Positions 42,758 to 51,227 of a stretch of 64,000 bases of DNA are shown piece after piece. The stretch lies in contig NZ_OZ255701.1 of assembly GCF_965276875.1 (NCBI RefSeq), positions 682,001 through 746,000 of the forward strand, read 5' to 3'. Below the pieces are notes generated by a model that worked only from the letters and a program-made list of their open reading frames with translations, made no database searches and was not told where the DNA came from. Position 1 is the first letter of the stretch, and every line of letters begins with the position of its first letter. The position numbers and the translations under genes were made by a program. Source of the DNA: Lichenicoccus sp965276875. Its GTDB lineage: Bacteria > Pseudomonadota > Alphaproteobacteria > Acetobacterales > Acetobacteraceae.

Positions 42758-43648
42758 TCACGAGTAGGGCAGCTCGCCGAGCCAGTTCAGGAAGACGCGG
42801 ATACGCGGAGAGAATTGACGGCCTTGCGGGAACAGCGCGAAGACGGGTGTCGGCTTCGGCGCGAACTCGGGCAGCACTTCAACAAGGTTTCCGGTTGAGA
42901 AGTCCGCCTCCAGCCTGAATCGCGGCGCCTGCATCAAGCCGAAGCCCTGCCGGGCAAGCGCCACCATAGTCTCGGAGCCGATGACGCGGACCCGGCAGGG
43001 CAGCTTGACCTCGCGCAGGCAACCGCGTTCGAGGAACTCAAGCGGCAAGGTGCCGCCGGTGCGCGACGAGGCAAAGCCCACGATGGAGTGACCCTCCAAA
43101 TCGTCGGGGCTCGCGGGCACGCCGTGTCGGGCCAGATAATCCGGGCTCGCGCACGTCACTTCGGGCAGCCGGCAGATCAGCCGCGACATCATGGAGCTGT
43201 CGACGGGATCACCATGCCGCAGGACGCAATCGAAGCCTTCCCGAACCATGTCGACGAAGCGATCACCCTCGTCGATGAACAGGTCCAGGTCGGGAAAGCG
43301 GGCCATGAACGTGGGTAGATGAGGGATGAGGAAGGTGCGCGCCCAATAGCCGTGAACGCTGATCCGCAATGTTCCGCGCGGCCGGTTGGTGGCCAAGTCG
43401 CCCTCGGCCTGCTCCACGTCGGCCAGGATCGACTGGCAGCGATGGTGATACTCCTCGCCTTCGAGGGTAGTGGTCACGTGGCGCGTTGTACGCACGAGCA
43501 AACGCGCGCCAAGCCTCGCCTCAAGGCGCTTGATCGTCTCGGTCGCCGCGGCGCGCGACACGCCAAGGTCGCTAGCGGCTGCGCTGAAGCTGCGACGCTC
43601 GACGATGCGCACAAATAACTGCATCGCCGCGAGGCGGTCCATCGCCAT
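42758..43648 (-). CDS. LysR-family regulator
   Basis: A 296-residue regulator. HTH at about residues 5-62 (LAAMQLFVRIVERRSFSAAASDLGVSRAAATETIKRLEARLGARLL), substrate-binding domain from 90 to the end (LRISVHGYWARTFLIPHLPTFMARFPDLDLFIDEGD). The subgroup is the one with DUF24-free 'CrgA-like' architecture. It diverges from the SDR pair starting at 43,743 with a 94-bp intergenic region, the usual setting for a LysR protein and its target. Confidence 0.86.
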   Translation of the reverse strand: MAMDRLAAMQLFVRIVERRSFSAAASDLGVSRAAATETIKRLEARLGARLLVRTTRHVTTTLEGEEYHHRCQSILADVEQAEGDLATNRPRGTLRISVHGYWARTFLIPHLPTFMARFPDLDLFIDEGDRFVDMVREGFDCVLRHGDPVDSSMMSRLICRLPEVTCASPDYLARHGVPASPDDLEGHSIVGFASSRTGGTLPLEFLERGCLREVKLPCRVRVIGSETMVALARQGFGLMQAPRFRLEADFSTGNLVEVLPEFAPKPTPVFALFPQGRQFSPRIRVFLNWLGELPYS

Positions 43649-43742
43649 TGTTCGTAGATCCCGAATGCTGTTGCCAATTTACAGATGATTGTTTCGGACT
43701 TCGCGACTGCCAATTCAAGCGCCACACAACGAAAGATTGCTC

Positions 43743-44483
43743 ATGACCGATCAGCGTAACGGAACCGCCATCGTCACCGGCGCATCGAAGGGACTGGGAG
43801 CGGCCATCGCCGAGCGCCTCGCGCGTGACGGCTTCGCGGTCGCCGTGAATTATTCTTCGGGAGCGGACACAGCGCGAGAGGTAGTTGAGCGCATCACGGC
43901 GTCCGGCGGCCGCGCGCTAGCCGTACAGGCCGACGTCAGCAATGCCGCTGCCATAACGTCCCTGTTCGACCGGACGGCGGAGGCGCTGGGGGAGTGTTCG
44001 GTACTGGTCAACAACGCCGGCTTCATGCATTTGGCACCGATCGCCGAGCTGGAGGACGCCGACCTGGACCGGCTGCTTGCCGTCAACGTCAAGGGCGTGT
44101 TCAACGGAATGCGCGAGGCGGCGAAGCGGCTGCCCGACGGCGGCCGGATCATCAGCCTTTCGTCCAGCGCGAACGGTGCCTACTTGCCCGGCTATGGCGG
44201 CTATGTCGCGACCAAGGCGGCGGTCGAAGGCCTGAGCCACGTGCTGGCGAAGGAGCTTGGCGCGCGGCGGATCAGCGTCAACGTCGTCGCACCTGGGCCG
44301 ACCGCGACCGACCTGTTCTTCCAAGGCAAGACCGACGAGCAGGTCAAGGCGATCAGCAGGATGATCCCGTTCGGCCGTATCGGCGAGCCCAAGGACATAG
44401 CCGATATCGTCTCGTTCCTGGCCGGCCCCGACGGCGGCTGGGTCAACGGCCAGGTGCTGCGCGCCAACGGTGGCATGATCTGA
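43743..44483 (+). CDS. Short-chain dehydrogenase/reductase (first of tandem pair)
   Basis: A 246-residue SDR. TGASKGLG (about residues 11-18), NNAG, SLSSSANGA and YVATK are the standard motifs; VNVVAPGPTATDLF and the terminal GGWVNGQVLRANGGMI match FabG-like 3-ketoacyl reductase relatives that are common in aromatic or cyclic-compound operons. ATG 43743 is chosen because it opens directly on the fold. It is followed after 25 bp by a second SDR. Confidence 0.85.
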   Translation: MTDQRNGTAIVTGASKGLGAAIAERLARDGFAVAVNYSSGADTAREVVERITASGGRALAVQADVSNAAAITSLFDRTAEALGECSVLVNNAGFMHLAPIAELEDADLDRLLAVNVKGVFNGMREAAKRLPDGGRIISLSSSANGAYLPGYGGYVATKAAVEGLSHVLAKELGARRISVNVVAPGPTATDLFFQGKTDEQVKAISRMIPFGRIGEPKDIADIVSFLAGPDGGWVNGQVLRANGGMI

Positions 44484-44508
44484 TCCAAGGACACGAGAGG
44501 ACGCTGCC

Positions 44509-45249
44509 ATGAACGAACGTAAAGTCGCAATCGTCACCGGCGGTTCCAGAGGCGTCGGTGCCGCCATCGCGCGGGCCTTGGCCGAGCAGAGCCACGATCT
44601 TGTCCTGGCCTTCAACGCGGACGGTGACGCGGCCGAAGTCACTGCGAAGCAGTTGCGCGCGATCGGCAGCGACCCGCTGCTGATGCACGTCGACATCCGC
44701 AGCCGGGCCTCGGTCGAAACTTTGTTCGACGCCGCGCGCGAGCGGTTCGGTCGGATTGATGTCGTGTGCGCGAATGCGGGGGTGGAGAAGGTCGACACTC
44801 CGTTTGCGGAGATCAGCGAGGCAGACCTTGATCTCATCGTCGACACCAACGTGAAGGGCACCTTCTTCACGCTCCAGCAGGCGGCGCGGCACGTTACCGA
44901 TGGCGGGCGGATCATCGCCACCGCATCGACGATCGCGCTCTACCCGCCGGCCAACGCCGGCGCATATGCACCGACCAAGGCCGCGGTGCGGCTGATGGTC
45001 GAGGTGCTGGCGCAGGAACTAGGACCGCGCCGCGTGACCGTCAATACGCTCGATCCGGGTATCGTCGCCGGTGCGGGAGTAGTCACCCATGTGTCGGACG
45101 ACGAGCGCGCCCATTTCGTCGAAGGTATCCCTCTTGGCCGTATGCTCACGCCTGACGACCTGAAGGGCATGATCGCCTTTCTCGTATCCGATGGCGCAGC
45201 AATGGTGACCGGCCAGCACCTGTGCGTGACAGGGGGCGGTCGTCCCTGA
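44509..45249 (+). CDS. Short-chain dehydrogenase/reductase (second of tandem pair)
   Basis: A 246-residue SDR homologous to the previous gene. Motifs: TGGSRGVG (about residues 10-17), NAG near 87, IATASTIA near 138, YAPTK near 155 with catalytic Tyr and Lys, and the terminal VTGQHLCVTGGGRP. AGAGGA precedes the start. The two tandem SDRs have clearly different sequences, so the duplication is old or they were assembled separately. Probably under the divergent LysR regulator. Confidence 0.85.
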   Translation: MNERKVAIVTGGSRGVGAAIARALAEQSHDLVLAFNADGDAAEVTAKQLRAIGSDPLLMHVDIRSRASVETLFDAARERFGRIDVVCANAGVEKVDTPFAEISEADLDLIVDTNVKGTFFTLQQAARHVTDGGRIIATASTIALYPPANAGAYAPTKAAVRLMVEVLAQELGPRRVTVNTLDPGIVAGAGVVTHVSDDERAHFVEGIPLGRMLTPDDLKGMIAFLVSDGAAMVTGQHLCVTGGGRP

Positions 45250-45265
45250 AACGAGGTTGCTTAAG

Positions 45266-45488
45266 TGTGTTTAGTCCCAAGGAGTAGCGGTATGGGCCGA
45301 TCTTGAATTGGTTTGGGGCTTCTGTCGAGATGCGGGCGACGTATGCTTAGTATATGAGGCCGCGCAGTATCTTCAAGCGACAGCCGTAGTTGTACGCATC
45401 GATGAAAAGCTGGAGATGCCGCCGCAGTTGGTCGTGGGCTGTCGTAATGGTAGCACTTGACGGTCGAGTCCTTGATGGTGCGGTTCAT
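45266..45488 (-). pseudogene. IS481-type transposase remnant
   Basis: On the minus strand the fragment opens with MNRTIKDSTVKCYHYDS and, after a one-base frameshift, continues HDQLRRHLQLFIDAYNYGCRLKILRGLIY, then an in-frame stop, then a degenerate tail ending YSLGLNT. This is the C-terminal end of an IS481-family DDE transposase, whose usual ending is similar (NPIHQMPGLNT). Both the frameshift and the stop make it non-functional. The rest of 45250-45662 contains nothing recognisable. Confidence 0.72.
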
Positions 45489-45662
45489 CCGAAACCTTCA
45501 GGGCGTTCATCAAGACGGGTCAATCCCACACCTTTCTCAAACGTCTCGCTGAAACAGACCGAGCAAGTTCGGGCTACCTTGCCTGAAACCGGTGTTCGTC
45601 TGCTACACTAGCCAAATAGCAACAAACCGCGACCGGTGCATCGTTCGATGCCAACGTAACTC

Positions 45663-46559
45663 TTAAGAGTTCTGAGCCAACCAGCTTCGCAGGTGTTCGC
45701 TCACGACTTCTGGACGCTCGGCGTGAACAAAGTGACCGGCGTCGGCAATTGTCTTGCACACGACACCGGAAGGAAAAGCCACAGGGGACATGGCCGCCAC
45801 AAAGAGATCCGCGCTGAAGCAGCCATCGTCGCGACCGCAAAGCCCGAGCACCGGCATTTTGACCGCGCCGGCAATCAGCCCCGCAGACGCGCGTCCTGCG
45901 GGGGTCTTGGTGTCCAAGATTTGGCGGTAGTAGGAAAATGCTGCGTGCACCACAGTTGGATCAGAGAAGCGGCGGCGCAAACTGTCGAGCCGCTTGGGTG
46001 AAGGTGACCAGCCGGGCGACCAGCGCCGCCAGAGTCGAAGCAGGCCGGCCGCTTGGTTCCGCCGCAACCACCACTCGGATAAGCCCTTGAGCTGAAGAAA
46101 GGCCATGTACCTCGATCGCCAAAGTTGGCGCGGACTATGGCGTATTCCCTCAAACAGGCCCTTGGGGGGCGGTATGGCGATCATGGCGAGGCTGAGCACG
46201 CGATCTGGCGCGCCAACAGCTGCACCGTAGGCGACAGTCGCGCCCCAATCATGCCCGACCAGGTGAGCGCGTTCCGCCCCCAGAGCATCCATCCAGCCCG
46301 TCACGTCGCCGGCGAGAGCCACGAGGTGGTAGGAGCCGTCTGATGGGCGCGACGACGGCTCGTAGCCGCGGAGCGTTGGCGCCACGACGTGAAATCCCGC
46401 GCTGGCAAGCGCCAAAAGCTGTGCGTCGAATGTGGCCGGCTCATCGGGGAAGCCGTGTATCATTAGCACAAGCGGCCCTTCCCCCGCTTCGCGAACGGTA
46501 AAGGCCAGCGGACCTGATGTGAGAACGCGTGTTCGTATCGCGCCAGTAACGACGTTCAT
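45663..46559 (-). CDS. Alpha/beta hydrolase, epoxide-hydrolase-like
   Basis: A 298-residue protein. HGFP at residues 35-38 is the oxyanion motif of epoxide hydrolases; GHDWG has the nucleophile Asp104; a DAGHFVHAERPE segment near the C-terminus supplies the histidine. An aspartate nucleophile marks epoxide hydrolases and haloalkane dehalogenases rather than esterases. The cap region contains the long segment 130-200. The substrate is unknown. It starts 1 bp after the ankyrin gene's stop, so the two are likely co-transcribed. A truncated paralogue is at 47,627-47,887. Confidence 0.83.
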   Translation of the reverse strand: MNVVTGAIRTRVLTSGPLAFTVREAGEGPLVLMIHGFPDEPATFDAQLLALASAGFHVVAPTLRGYEPSSRPSDGSYHLVALAGDVTGWMDALGAERAHLVGHDWGATVAYGAAVGAPDRVLSLAMIAIPPPKGLFEGIRHSPRQLWRSRYMAFLQLKGLSEWWLRRNQAAGLLRLWRRWSPGWSPSPKRLDSLRRRFSDPTVVHAAFSYYRQILDTKTPAGRASAGLIAGAVKMPVLGLCGRDDGCFSADLFVAAMSPVAFPSGVVCKTIADAGHFVHAERPEVVSEHLRSWLAQNS

Positions 46560-46560
46560 A

Positions 46561-47613
46561 TCACGTTTCTCCTATTCTCATCAGCCCGAGCTGCGGTGCG
46601 GCTGGGTTCGCCTCTTGCAGCGCAGCACCTACGTCGAGGTAGCGGTCCTGATTGGCGATCTTTAAGGGTGTGCGACCATCGAGCCCGACTACTTCGGTTT
46701 TGGCGCCAACGGCCAGCAAGGCGCGGACCGCATCCGCGTGCCCAAACCAGGCTGCGTCGTGCATTGCCGTGTAGCCGTTGTAAGGGCCTTGCGCCTCGAT
46801 TTCGAGGTCGTGGACGGTAAGAAGTGCCAAGACTTCAGCATGGCCGCCGACCGCCGCCTTATGGGCGGGTGTCGCTTTCATAAAATGGTCGACGATATCG
46901 GCCCGGGGGCCAGCATCGAGCAGTTCGCGCGCGATCTCCAGTGGACCGTCCCGCGCGGCGATCATAAGTGCGGTGTGGCCGTCGTCAGGACTGCCCACGA
47001 CCGGGCATGTCTCGTCGAGGTCGTTGCCAGCTGCGAGGGCGGCGCGGAGCGCTTCGAGATCACCCGTCTTGGCCGCACGGTGCAGCACCAGCAGCTTGAT
47101 CCTCTCCGCCTGCGCTTTGTCGAAAACTTCGAGGGCGTCAATAATTGGTTCAAAGCCGCGCAGCCGGGCAAGATCGAGCGCCGTATAGCTTCCCGCGAAC
47201 ATTCCGTGTGCCCGGATCGAGAGAACCGCGCCTGTCTGGCAACGATAGCGGACCATCGAGAGGCGTTTGCACATCACCGCGTCGATAAGAGGCGTGTGCC
47301 CATGGGTGGGCGCTTGTACGTCGATGAAAGCTCCACGATGTATCAGGAACTGCGCGACACCAACGACGCCGCTCTGCGCAGCAGCATGGAGTGGACTTCG
47401 GCCCATACGCTGATCCGGCAGCAGCGGATCGGCACCAGCGGCGATCAGAATTTCGACCATCTGCCTATGGCCCAGCCCGGCCGCGAGCGCCAGCGGGGGG
47501 TAACCGAGTGGATCGCGCGCGTTGGGATCGGCGCCTTCGCGCAGACGAGCCGAAGCACCATCCAGATCGTTGGCACGGACGCGTTCAGTTAGTCCGCGCG
47601 AATGGTCGCTCAA
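46561..47613 (-). CDS. Ankyrin-repeat protein
   Basis: About 350 residues with roughly eight ankyrin repeats; clear ones include GYPPLALAAGLGHRQMVEILIAAGADP, GRSPLHAAAQSGVVGVAQFLIHRGAFID, GHTALMIAARDGPLEIARELLDAGPRADI and GYTAMHDAAWFGHADAVRALLAVGAKTEVVGLDGRTPL. No signal peptide or enzyme domain. The start is taken as TTG 47613, which has AGGAGG 5 bp upstream; a TTG at 47637 would put that Shine-Dalgarno inside the gene. Ankyrin proteins mediate protein binding; a partner, perhaps the adjacent hydrolase, is not known. Confidence 0.8.
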   Translation of the reverse strand: MSDHSRGLTERVRANDLDGASARLREGADPNARDPLGYPPLALAAGLGHRQMVEILIAAGADPLLPDQRMGRSPLHAAAQSGVVGVAQFLIHRGAFIDVQAPTHGHTPLIDAVMCKRLSMVRYRCQTGAVLSIRAHGMFAGSYTALDLARLRGFEPIIDALEVFDKAQAERIKLLVLHRAAKTGDLEALRAALAAGNDLDETCPVVGSPDDGHTALMIAARDGPLEIARELLDAGPRADIVDHFMKATPAHKAAVGGHAEVLALLTVHDLEIEAQGPYNGYTAMHDAAWFGHADAVRALLAVGAKTEVVGLDGRTPLKIANQDRYLDVGAALQEANPAAPQLGLMRIGET

Positions 47614-47626
47614 CTCCGCCTCCTGA

Positions 47627-47887
47627 TCAATATACAAAGTCTTGTTTCAACCCGCCGCTCTTGCTTTGAAACCCATGGCGCGATAAATCCTCGTAGCCAC
47701 GCAACGTCGGAGCGACCGCGTGAAAGCCCGCTTCCGCGAGCGCCAAGAGCTGCGCGTCGAACGTAGCCGGCTCATCCGGAAAGCCGTGGACCATAAGCAC
47801 GAGCGACCCTTCTCCGGCTTCGCACGCAGTAAACGTGACTGAATCCACAGTAAGTTCACGAGTGCGAATGGATTGCGAAATGGACAT
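47627..47887 (-). pseudogene. Truncated alpha/beta hydrolase (N-terminal fragment)
   Basis: An 86-residue frame whose first 66 residues closely match the N-terminus of the hydrolase at 45,663-46,559: IRTRELTVDSVTFTACEAGEGSLVLMVHGFPDEPATFDAQ... to LRGYE. It then runs into unrelated residues and stops just before the ankyrin gene. The catalytic Asp and His are missing. It is the leftover of a duplicated hydrolase gene, probably broken when the ankyrin gene segment was placed here or by recombination between copies. Confidence 0.75.
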
Positions 47888-47994
47888 GTTTACACTGCGC
47901 CTAACTTGAAGTCGGTGTTGGCGCGATCACGACAAGCTTAGTCGCACCAGGACGTTGTTGTTTGTCTAGCGTTTGCTGGTTACCGGATAGTTTT

Positions 47995-48013
47995 CGCACT
48001 ATCAGGTAGTGCG
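47995..48013. promoter_or_regulatory. Perfect inverted repeat upstream of the truncated hydrolase
   Basis: CGCACTA-tcagg-TAGTGCG. It lies 50 bp after the stop of the minus-strand hydrolase at 48,063 and about 110 bp before the truncated hydrolase start, in a locally AT-richer stretch. Operator of an unseen TetR-type regulator or a terminator; neither is proven. Confidence 0.4.
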
Positions 48014-48062
48014 ATGTGGAGTAATACGGACCAACAGCCCGGGGGACGCCGCCGACCACGGA

Positions 48063-48854
48063 TTAGAGCTTCGCTGCCCAATGCAGTATGGCCTCGGCAA
48101 CGCGGTCCGGCTGTTCGGGAAACAGCGCATGCGATGCGTCGTCGACGATGACCGTCGTCACTCGATCACCGGCACCTTCCTGCATTTCCGACCACAGGGC
48201 TTGCGGCTTAAATGCGTCGAAGCGCGGAATGATCTCGAGCATCGGCGCTATGCCCCCGAACCAATAGGGATCGAGGTTGGTGGCCTTGACGGCACGCTGC
48301 TGCATGGCGAGCGTCTCCGGGTACCAGCCGTCGAGCCACGGATGGGGATCGTGCCCCGGAGCGAAGAAGGCGAGGCGCAATGCGGCGAGGCGCTCCTCCT
48401 CGGGCCGCTTGGGATCGCCGGCGATGAACGGGGCTTCATTCACCTCGGGCGCGACCTTCGAAGGCGCGGGCGAATCGGCGGCAAGAACCACGCCCCGCAC
48501 GAGGTCGGGATGGTCAACCGCAACGACCCGCGCGACGAAATTGCCGAAGGCATGACCGAGCATGATCACGGGCGCTTCGCCATACTTCCGGATCACGCCG
48601 GCCACATCGTTGGCGAGGTCGCTGAAGGTGAGGCCGTCCATGGGCCCGCTCGATCCCGCGATACCGCGCGGCTGCGGGCGCAGCACCTGCCAGCCTTGCG
48701 CGACCATGAGGTCCGTCACGCGATCGAAATCGTCGAACCCATCGCGGCCGTAGGACGGCAGCATGACCAGCGTCGGCCCGGCGCCGTCGATGCTGGTCAC
48801 GATCTTGCTGTCGCCTGCCGTGACGGTCTCCAACCAGCGCATTCGGCCTGTCAT
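48063..48854 (-). CDS. Alpha/beta-hydrolase fold protein lacking the nucleophile serine
   Basis: A 263-residue protein; GGAG precedes ATG 48854. The fold is clear: TLVMLPSYGRDGFDDFD (residues about 28-44), LRPQPRGIAGSSGP, then VIMLGHAFGNFVARV, and a C-terminal VIVDDASHALFPEQPD. The elbow reads GHAFG (100-104), so the usual nucleophile position is Ala102. A close paralogue at 53,308-54,129 has the same change, so it is a conserved family feature rather than a recent loss. It is the last gene of the CMD/CMD/SMP-30/hydrolase operon. A non-hydrolytic or cofactor-free activity is conceivable. Confidence 0.8.
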   Translation of the reverse strand: MTGRMRWLETVTAGDSKIVTSIDGAGPTLVMLPSYGRDGFDDFDRVTDLMVAQGWQVLRPQPRGIAGSSGPMDGLTFSDLANDVAGVIRKYGEAPVIMLGHAFGNFVARVVAVDHPDLVRGVVLAADSPAPSKVAPEVNEAPFIAGDPKRPEEERLAALRLAFFAPGHDPHPWLDGWYPETLAMQQRAVKATNLDPYWFGGIAPMLEIIPRFDAFKPQALWSEMQEGAGDRVTTVIVDDASHALFPEQPDRVAEAILHWAAKL

Positions 48855-48879
48855 GGCGTCTCTCCTCAAAAGCTGTTCG

Positions 48880-49845
48880 TCAGACGATCGGCGGCAGCTC
48901 AACGCGGAGCACCTTGCCCGTGCGATACTTGCCGTCAGGCGGCTGGGCGGTGCCGCCGTCGCTCGAGAAGAATGCGACGCGGCCCTTCTCTCCTTCAGTC
49001 CGGCTCCAAGCTCCGGCCGAAGGGCCCACCAGCGTCTCGGTGAACGGATCGCCGGCAATCACCGTCCTGCCGTCGCGATTGCCGTCGGGTGCCAAGCGCA
49101 CACGGTCGATGGTGTTCTCGCGGTGGGTGGTCGCGTACGCGACGCCCCCATCCTCGTCGATCAGGAAGTCGTCCCATTCGCGACCGCCAGCGATGAACAC
49201 GGGCAGTCCGGCAGCGTCCTGGGTGGCGGGATCGACCTGCACGCGCAGCAGCATTTGTTGCGAGGTGGTCGTGTAGTAGAGATATCCGGTCTTGCGATTG
49301 AACTGGACGCCGTTCGTGCCCGGCTGCTCAGGCTTCATCTCCCCGGGACGGTTCTTCATGGTGTCGTGCTGAAGCCAGACGCGCGCCGAGGCGTTGCCGT
49401 CGTCGCCGAGATCGATCCGCCAGATCAGCCCCGCCATGCCGGCGGCAAGCAACACGTCCGGTGCGATCATGCAACCGCCATTGAGGCCGACCTTGGGTTC
49501 CGGAAACTTAAGGACGAGGCGCGGCGAGACTGGGCTGCCAGGCGACCAGCCGGTCAGATCGAGCTCGTACAGCCTGGACTCCTTGGTAGCGTAGACGTCA
49601 GCAACACCGAGCAGGAAGCGATCGGGCTTCCACTCCACGACGAAGCTGGCATTGAATTCGAACGTGTGGAGGTGGGCCGGCTCGACCGGCAGCGCGTCGC
49701 CCGGGGTAGGCACGAACCACAGCTCCTTGCGATTGGCCACCGTGACGAGCATCGACCCGTCAGCGCGGACCGCCAGGTTTTCCAGAAAGAAATGTTCGGG
49801 GAACTCGCCCACGACGGTGAGCTTGGCCTGTGGTGAACTGGGCAT
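48880..49845 (-). CDS. SMP-30/gluconolactonase-like beta-propeller protein
   Basis: A 321-residue protein; the ATG at 49845 has AGGAGG 9 bp upstream. Repeated beta-propeller blades are visible: FFLENLAVRADGSMLVTVANRKELWFV, FEFNASFVVEWKPDRFLLGVAD, LNGGCMIAPDVLLAAGMAGLIWRIDL, PGTNGVQFNRKTGYLYYTTTSQQMLLRV and WDDFLIDEDGGVAYATTHRENTIDRV. The NGV and DDFLID segments are where the metal site of SMP-30 lactonases lies. Lactone hydrolysis is a reasonable guess, in line with the neighbouring CMD-like genes. No signal peptide is obvious. Confidence 0.72.
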   Translation of the reverse strand: MPSSPQAKLTVVGEFPEHFFLENLAVRADGSMLVTVANRKELWFVPTPGDALPVEPAHLHTFEFNASFVVEWKPDRFLLGVADVYATKESRLYELDLTGWSPGSPVSPRLVLKFPEPKVGLNGGCMIAPDVLLAAGMAGLIWRIDLGDDGNASARVWLQHDTMKNRPGEMKPEQPGTNGVQFNRKTGYLYYTTTSQQMLLRVQVDPATQDAAGLPVFIAGGREWDDFLIDEDGGVAYATTHRENTIDRVRLAPDGNRDGRTVIAGDPFTETLVGPSAGAWSRTEGEKGRVAFFSSDGGTAQPPDGKYRTGKVLRVELPPIV

Positions 49846-49871
49846 GGGATTGGACCTCCTCGGAATGCTGA

Positions 49872-50471
49872 TCACGCGGCTTTCGGCGCGGGGACGGCAA
49901 AGAGATTGAGCAGGCCGCAGACCAAGTGGTAGCAGCCGGCAAGCACCGCAAAGTCGACCAGACCCTTCTCGCCGAACCGTTGCAGCGCCTCGGCGTAGAG
50001 CTCGTCATCGGCGGCGTGTTGGGTGGTCAGCGCAAGTGCTAGACGCTGCGCGAGCGCTTCCTCGGTCGCAAGCTCGGAGCTGGGCTCGCCTGCGACGAGC
50101 GCAGCGACACAATCCTCGAAGAAACCTGCTTTACGAGCCGCTGCGGCATGCGCATAGAGTTCGTACGGGGAGTGCCAGACCGATCCCACGCTGAGGATCA
50201 CGATTTGGCGGACACGTTCCGACAAGCTGGTGCCCTTCGCCTCGTCAAGCTGGAGCTGCAGAAAAGTCTGCGCGATCTCCGGACTCCGCAGCATCGGGTT
50301 GAATGGTCCGATGAAGCGGTCATCGGCGGTCCTCGTCTCGGCGCCGGTCTTGCTGACGTCGGCTGCTACCGTCGTGCTCATCCGATCCCACAACGCCTTC
50401 TGGGCGGCGTTCAGATCGGCCGGTCGAAGAAGCGGCAATCGACCGCCTAACGAGGCTTCGGCATCGGACAT
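49872..50471 (-). CDS. Carboxymuconolactone-decarboxylase-like protein (1)
   Basis: A 199-residue all-helical protein. Two ATGs compete; the second (50471) is preferred because the AGGAG lies 6 bp upstream of it and abuts the first. The CMD core is visible as LSERVRQIVILSVGSVWHSPYELYAHAAAARKAGF and a repeat-like GLVDFAVLAGCYHLVCGLLNLF. The redox CxxC of AhpD-type members is absent, so a decarboxylase or lyase-type role is more likely than peroxide reduction. Second gene of the operon. Confidence 0.78.
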   Translation of the reverse strand: MSDAEASLGGRLPLLRPADLNAAQKALWDRMSTTVAADVSKTGAETRTADDRFIGPFNPMLRSPEIAQTFLQLQLDEAKGTSLSERVRQIVILSVGSVWHSPYELYAHAAAARKAGFFEDCVAALVAGEPSSELATEEALAQRLALALTTQHAADDELYAEALQRFGEKGLVDFAVLAGCYHLVCGLLNLFAVPAPKAA

Positions 50472-50497
50472 GTTCATCTCCTGAGGCTTCGCAACAG

Positions 50498-51085
50498 TTA
50501 TTGGTCGAGACCGTGGGAGTCCGCGTCCGCCGGCACGTCGAAGGTTGCCAGCGTCATACTGACCATCGTGAACCAGCCGATCAGCACCGCGACATCGACG
50601 AGGCCCGCGTCGCCGATCCGCTCCTTCGCCTTTTCGTACAGGCCACGCGACACCGGCCGCGGCTGCACGAGCGCGTAGGCCACCTGATAGACGATCTCCT
50701 CGCGCGCATCGTCGAACGACACGGGAAGCCCTGCGATCAGACGCTGCACCTTCTCCGGATCGAGGTGACCCTGCTCCTCTCCGATGATCTCGTGCTCGTA
50801 GCTGGCGTAGGCGCTAAGCCAACGCGCATTGATGAGGTTCGTGACAATCTCGATTTCGGCCTTCGTCAGCGTCGACTGCTTTTGGTAGTACTGGCCGATC
50901 GGAACGATGGTCTTCGACAGCGTCGGATTGGCGATCCAGATGCGGTGTGGTCCCGGCACCACGCCACGCAATCCCTTGGTGAAGTCATAGGCTTCCTTCA
51001 TCTCCGGAGACATGTCCGCGACCGGCGTCTCCTGGAATCGCCCGTAGGTCCCGAAGTTGGATGGAGCAGCCTGCTTGTTAGCCAT
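50498..51085 (-). CDS. Carboxymuconolactone-decarboxylase-like protein (2)
   Basis: A 195-residue CMD-like protein, paralogous in fold to the next gene. Helices include LTKAEIEIVTNLINARWLSAYASYEHEIIGEEQG and DVAVLIGWFTMVSMTLATFDVPAD. There is no CxxC. ATG 51085 follows GGAGTGC and is preferred over upstream in-frame codons lying in the promoter region. It opens the minus-strand operon CMD-CMD-SMP30-hydrolase and diverges from a LysR regulator, so the operon is probably induced by a pathway intermediate. Confidence 0.78.
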   Translation of the reverse strand: MANKQAAPSNFGTYGRFQETPVADMSPEMKEAYDFTKGLRGVVPGPHRIWIANPTLSKTIVPIGQYYQKQSTLTKAEIEIVTNLINARWLSAYASYEHEIIGEEQGHLDPEKVQRLIAGLPVSFDDAREEIVYQVAYALVQPRPVSRGLYEKAKERIGDAGLVDVAVLIGWFTMVSMTLATFDVPADADSHGLDQ

Positions 51086-51183
51086 GGAAGCACTCCTTGC
51101 GTCATATGGAAGGCAGCTCGGCACGGGCGAACAACCACCGCCTAAATCGCTTTGGGTCGAAAAACGCTGCATCCAGTCCGTGA

Positions 51184-51194
51184 ATACGGCGTAT
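51184..51194. promoter_or_regulatory. Short dyad in the LysR/CMD divergent promoter region
   Basis: ATAC-ggc-GTAT lies 33 bp before the LysR start within the 142-bp divergent space. It fits the T-N11-A style of LysR boxes when flanking T and A are included. It is the only clear dyad in that space. Confidence 0.4.
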
Positions 51195-51227
51195 GCATTA
51201 ACTGGATAGCAGGGGAGATTGGCTCAA

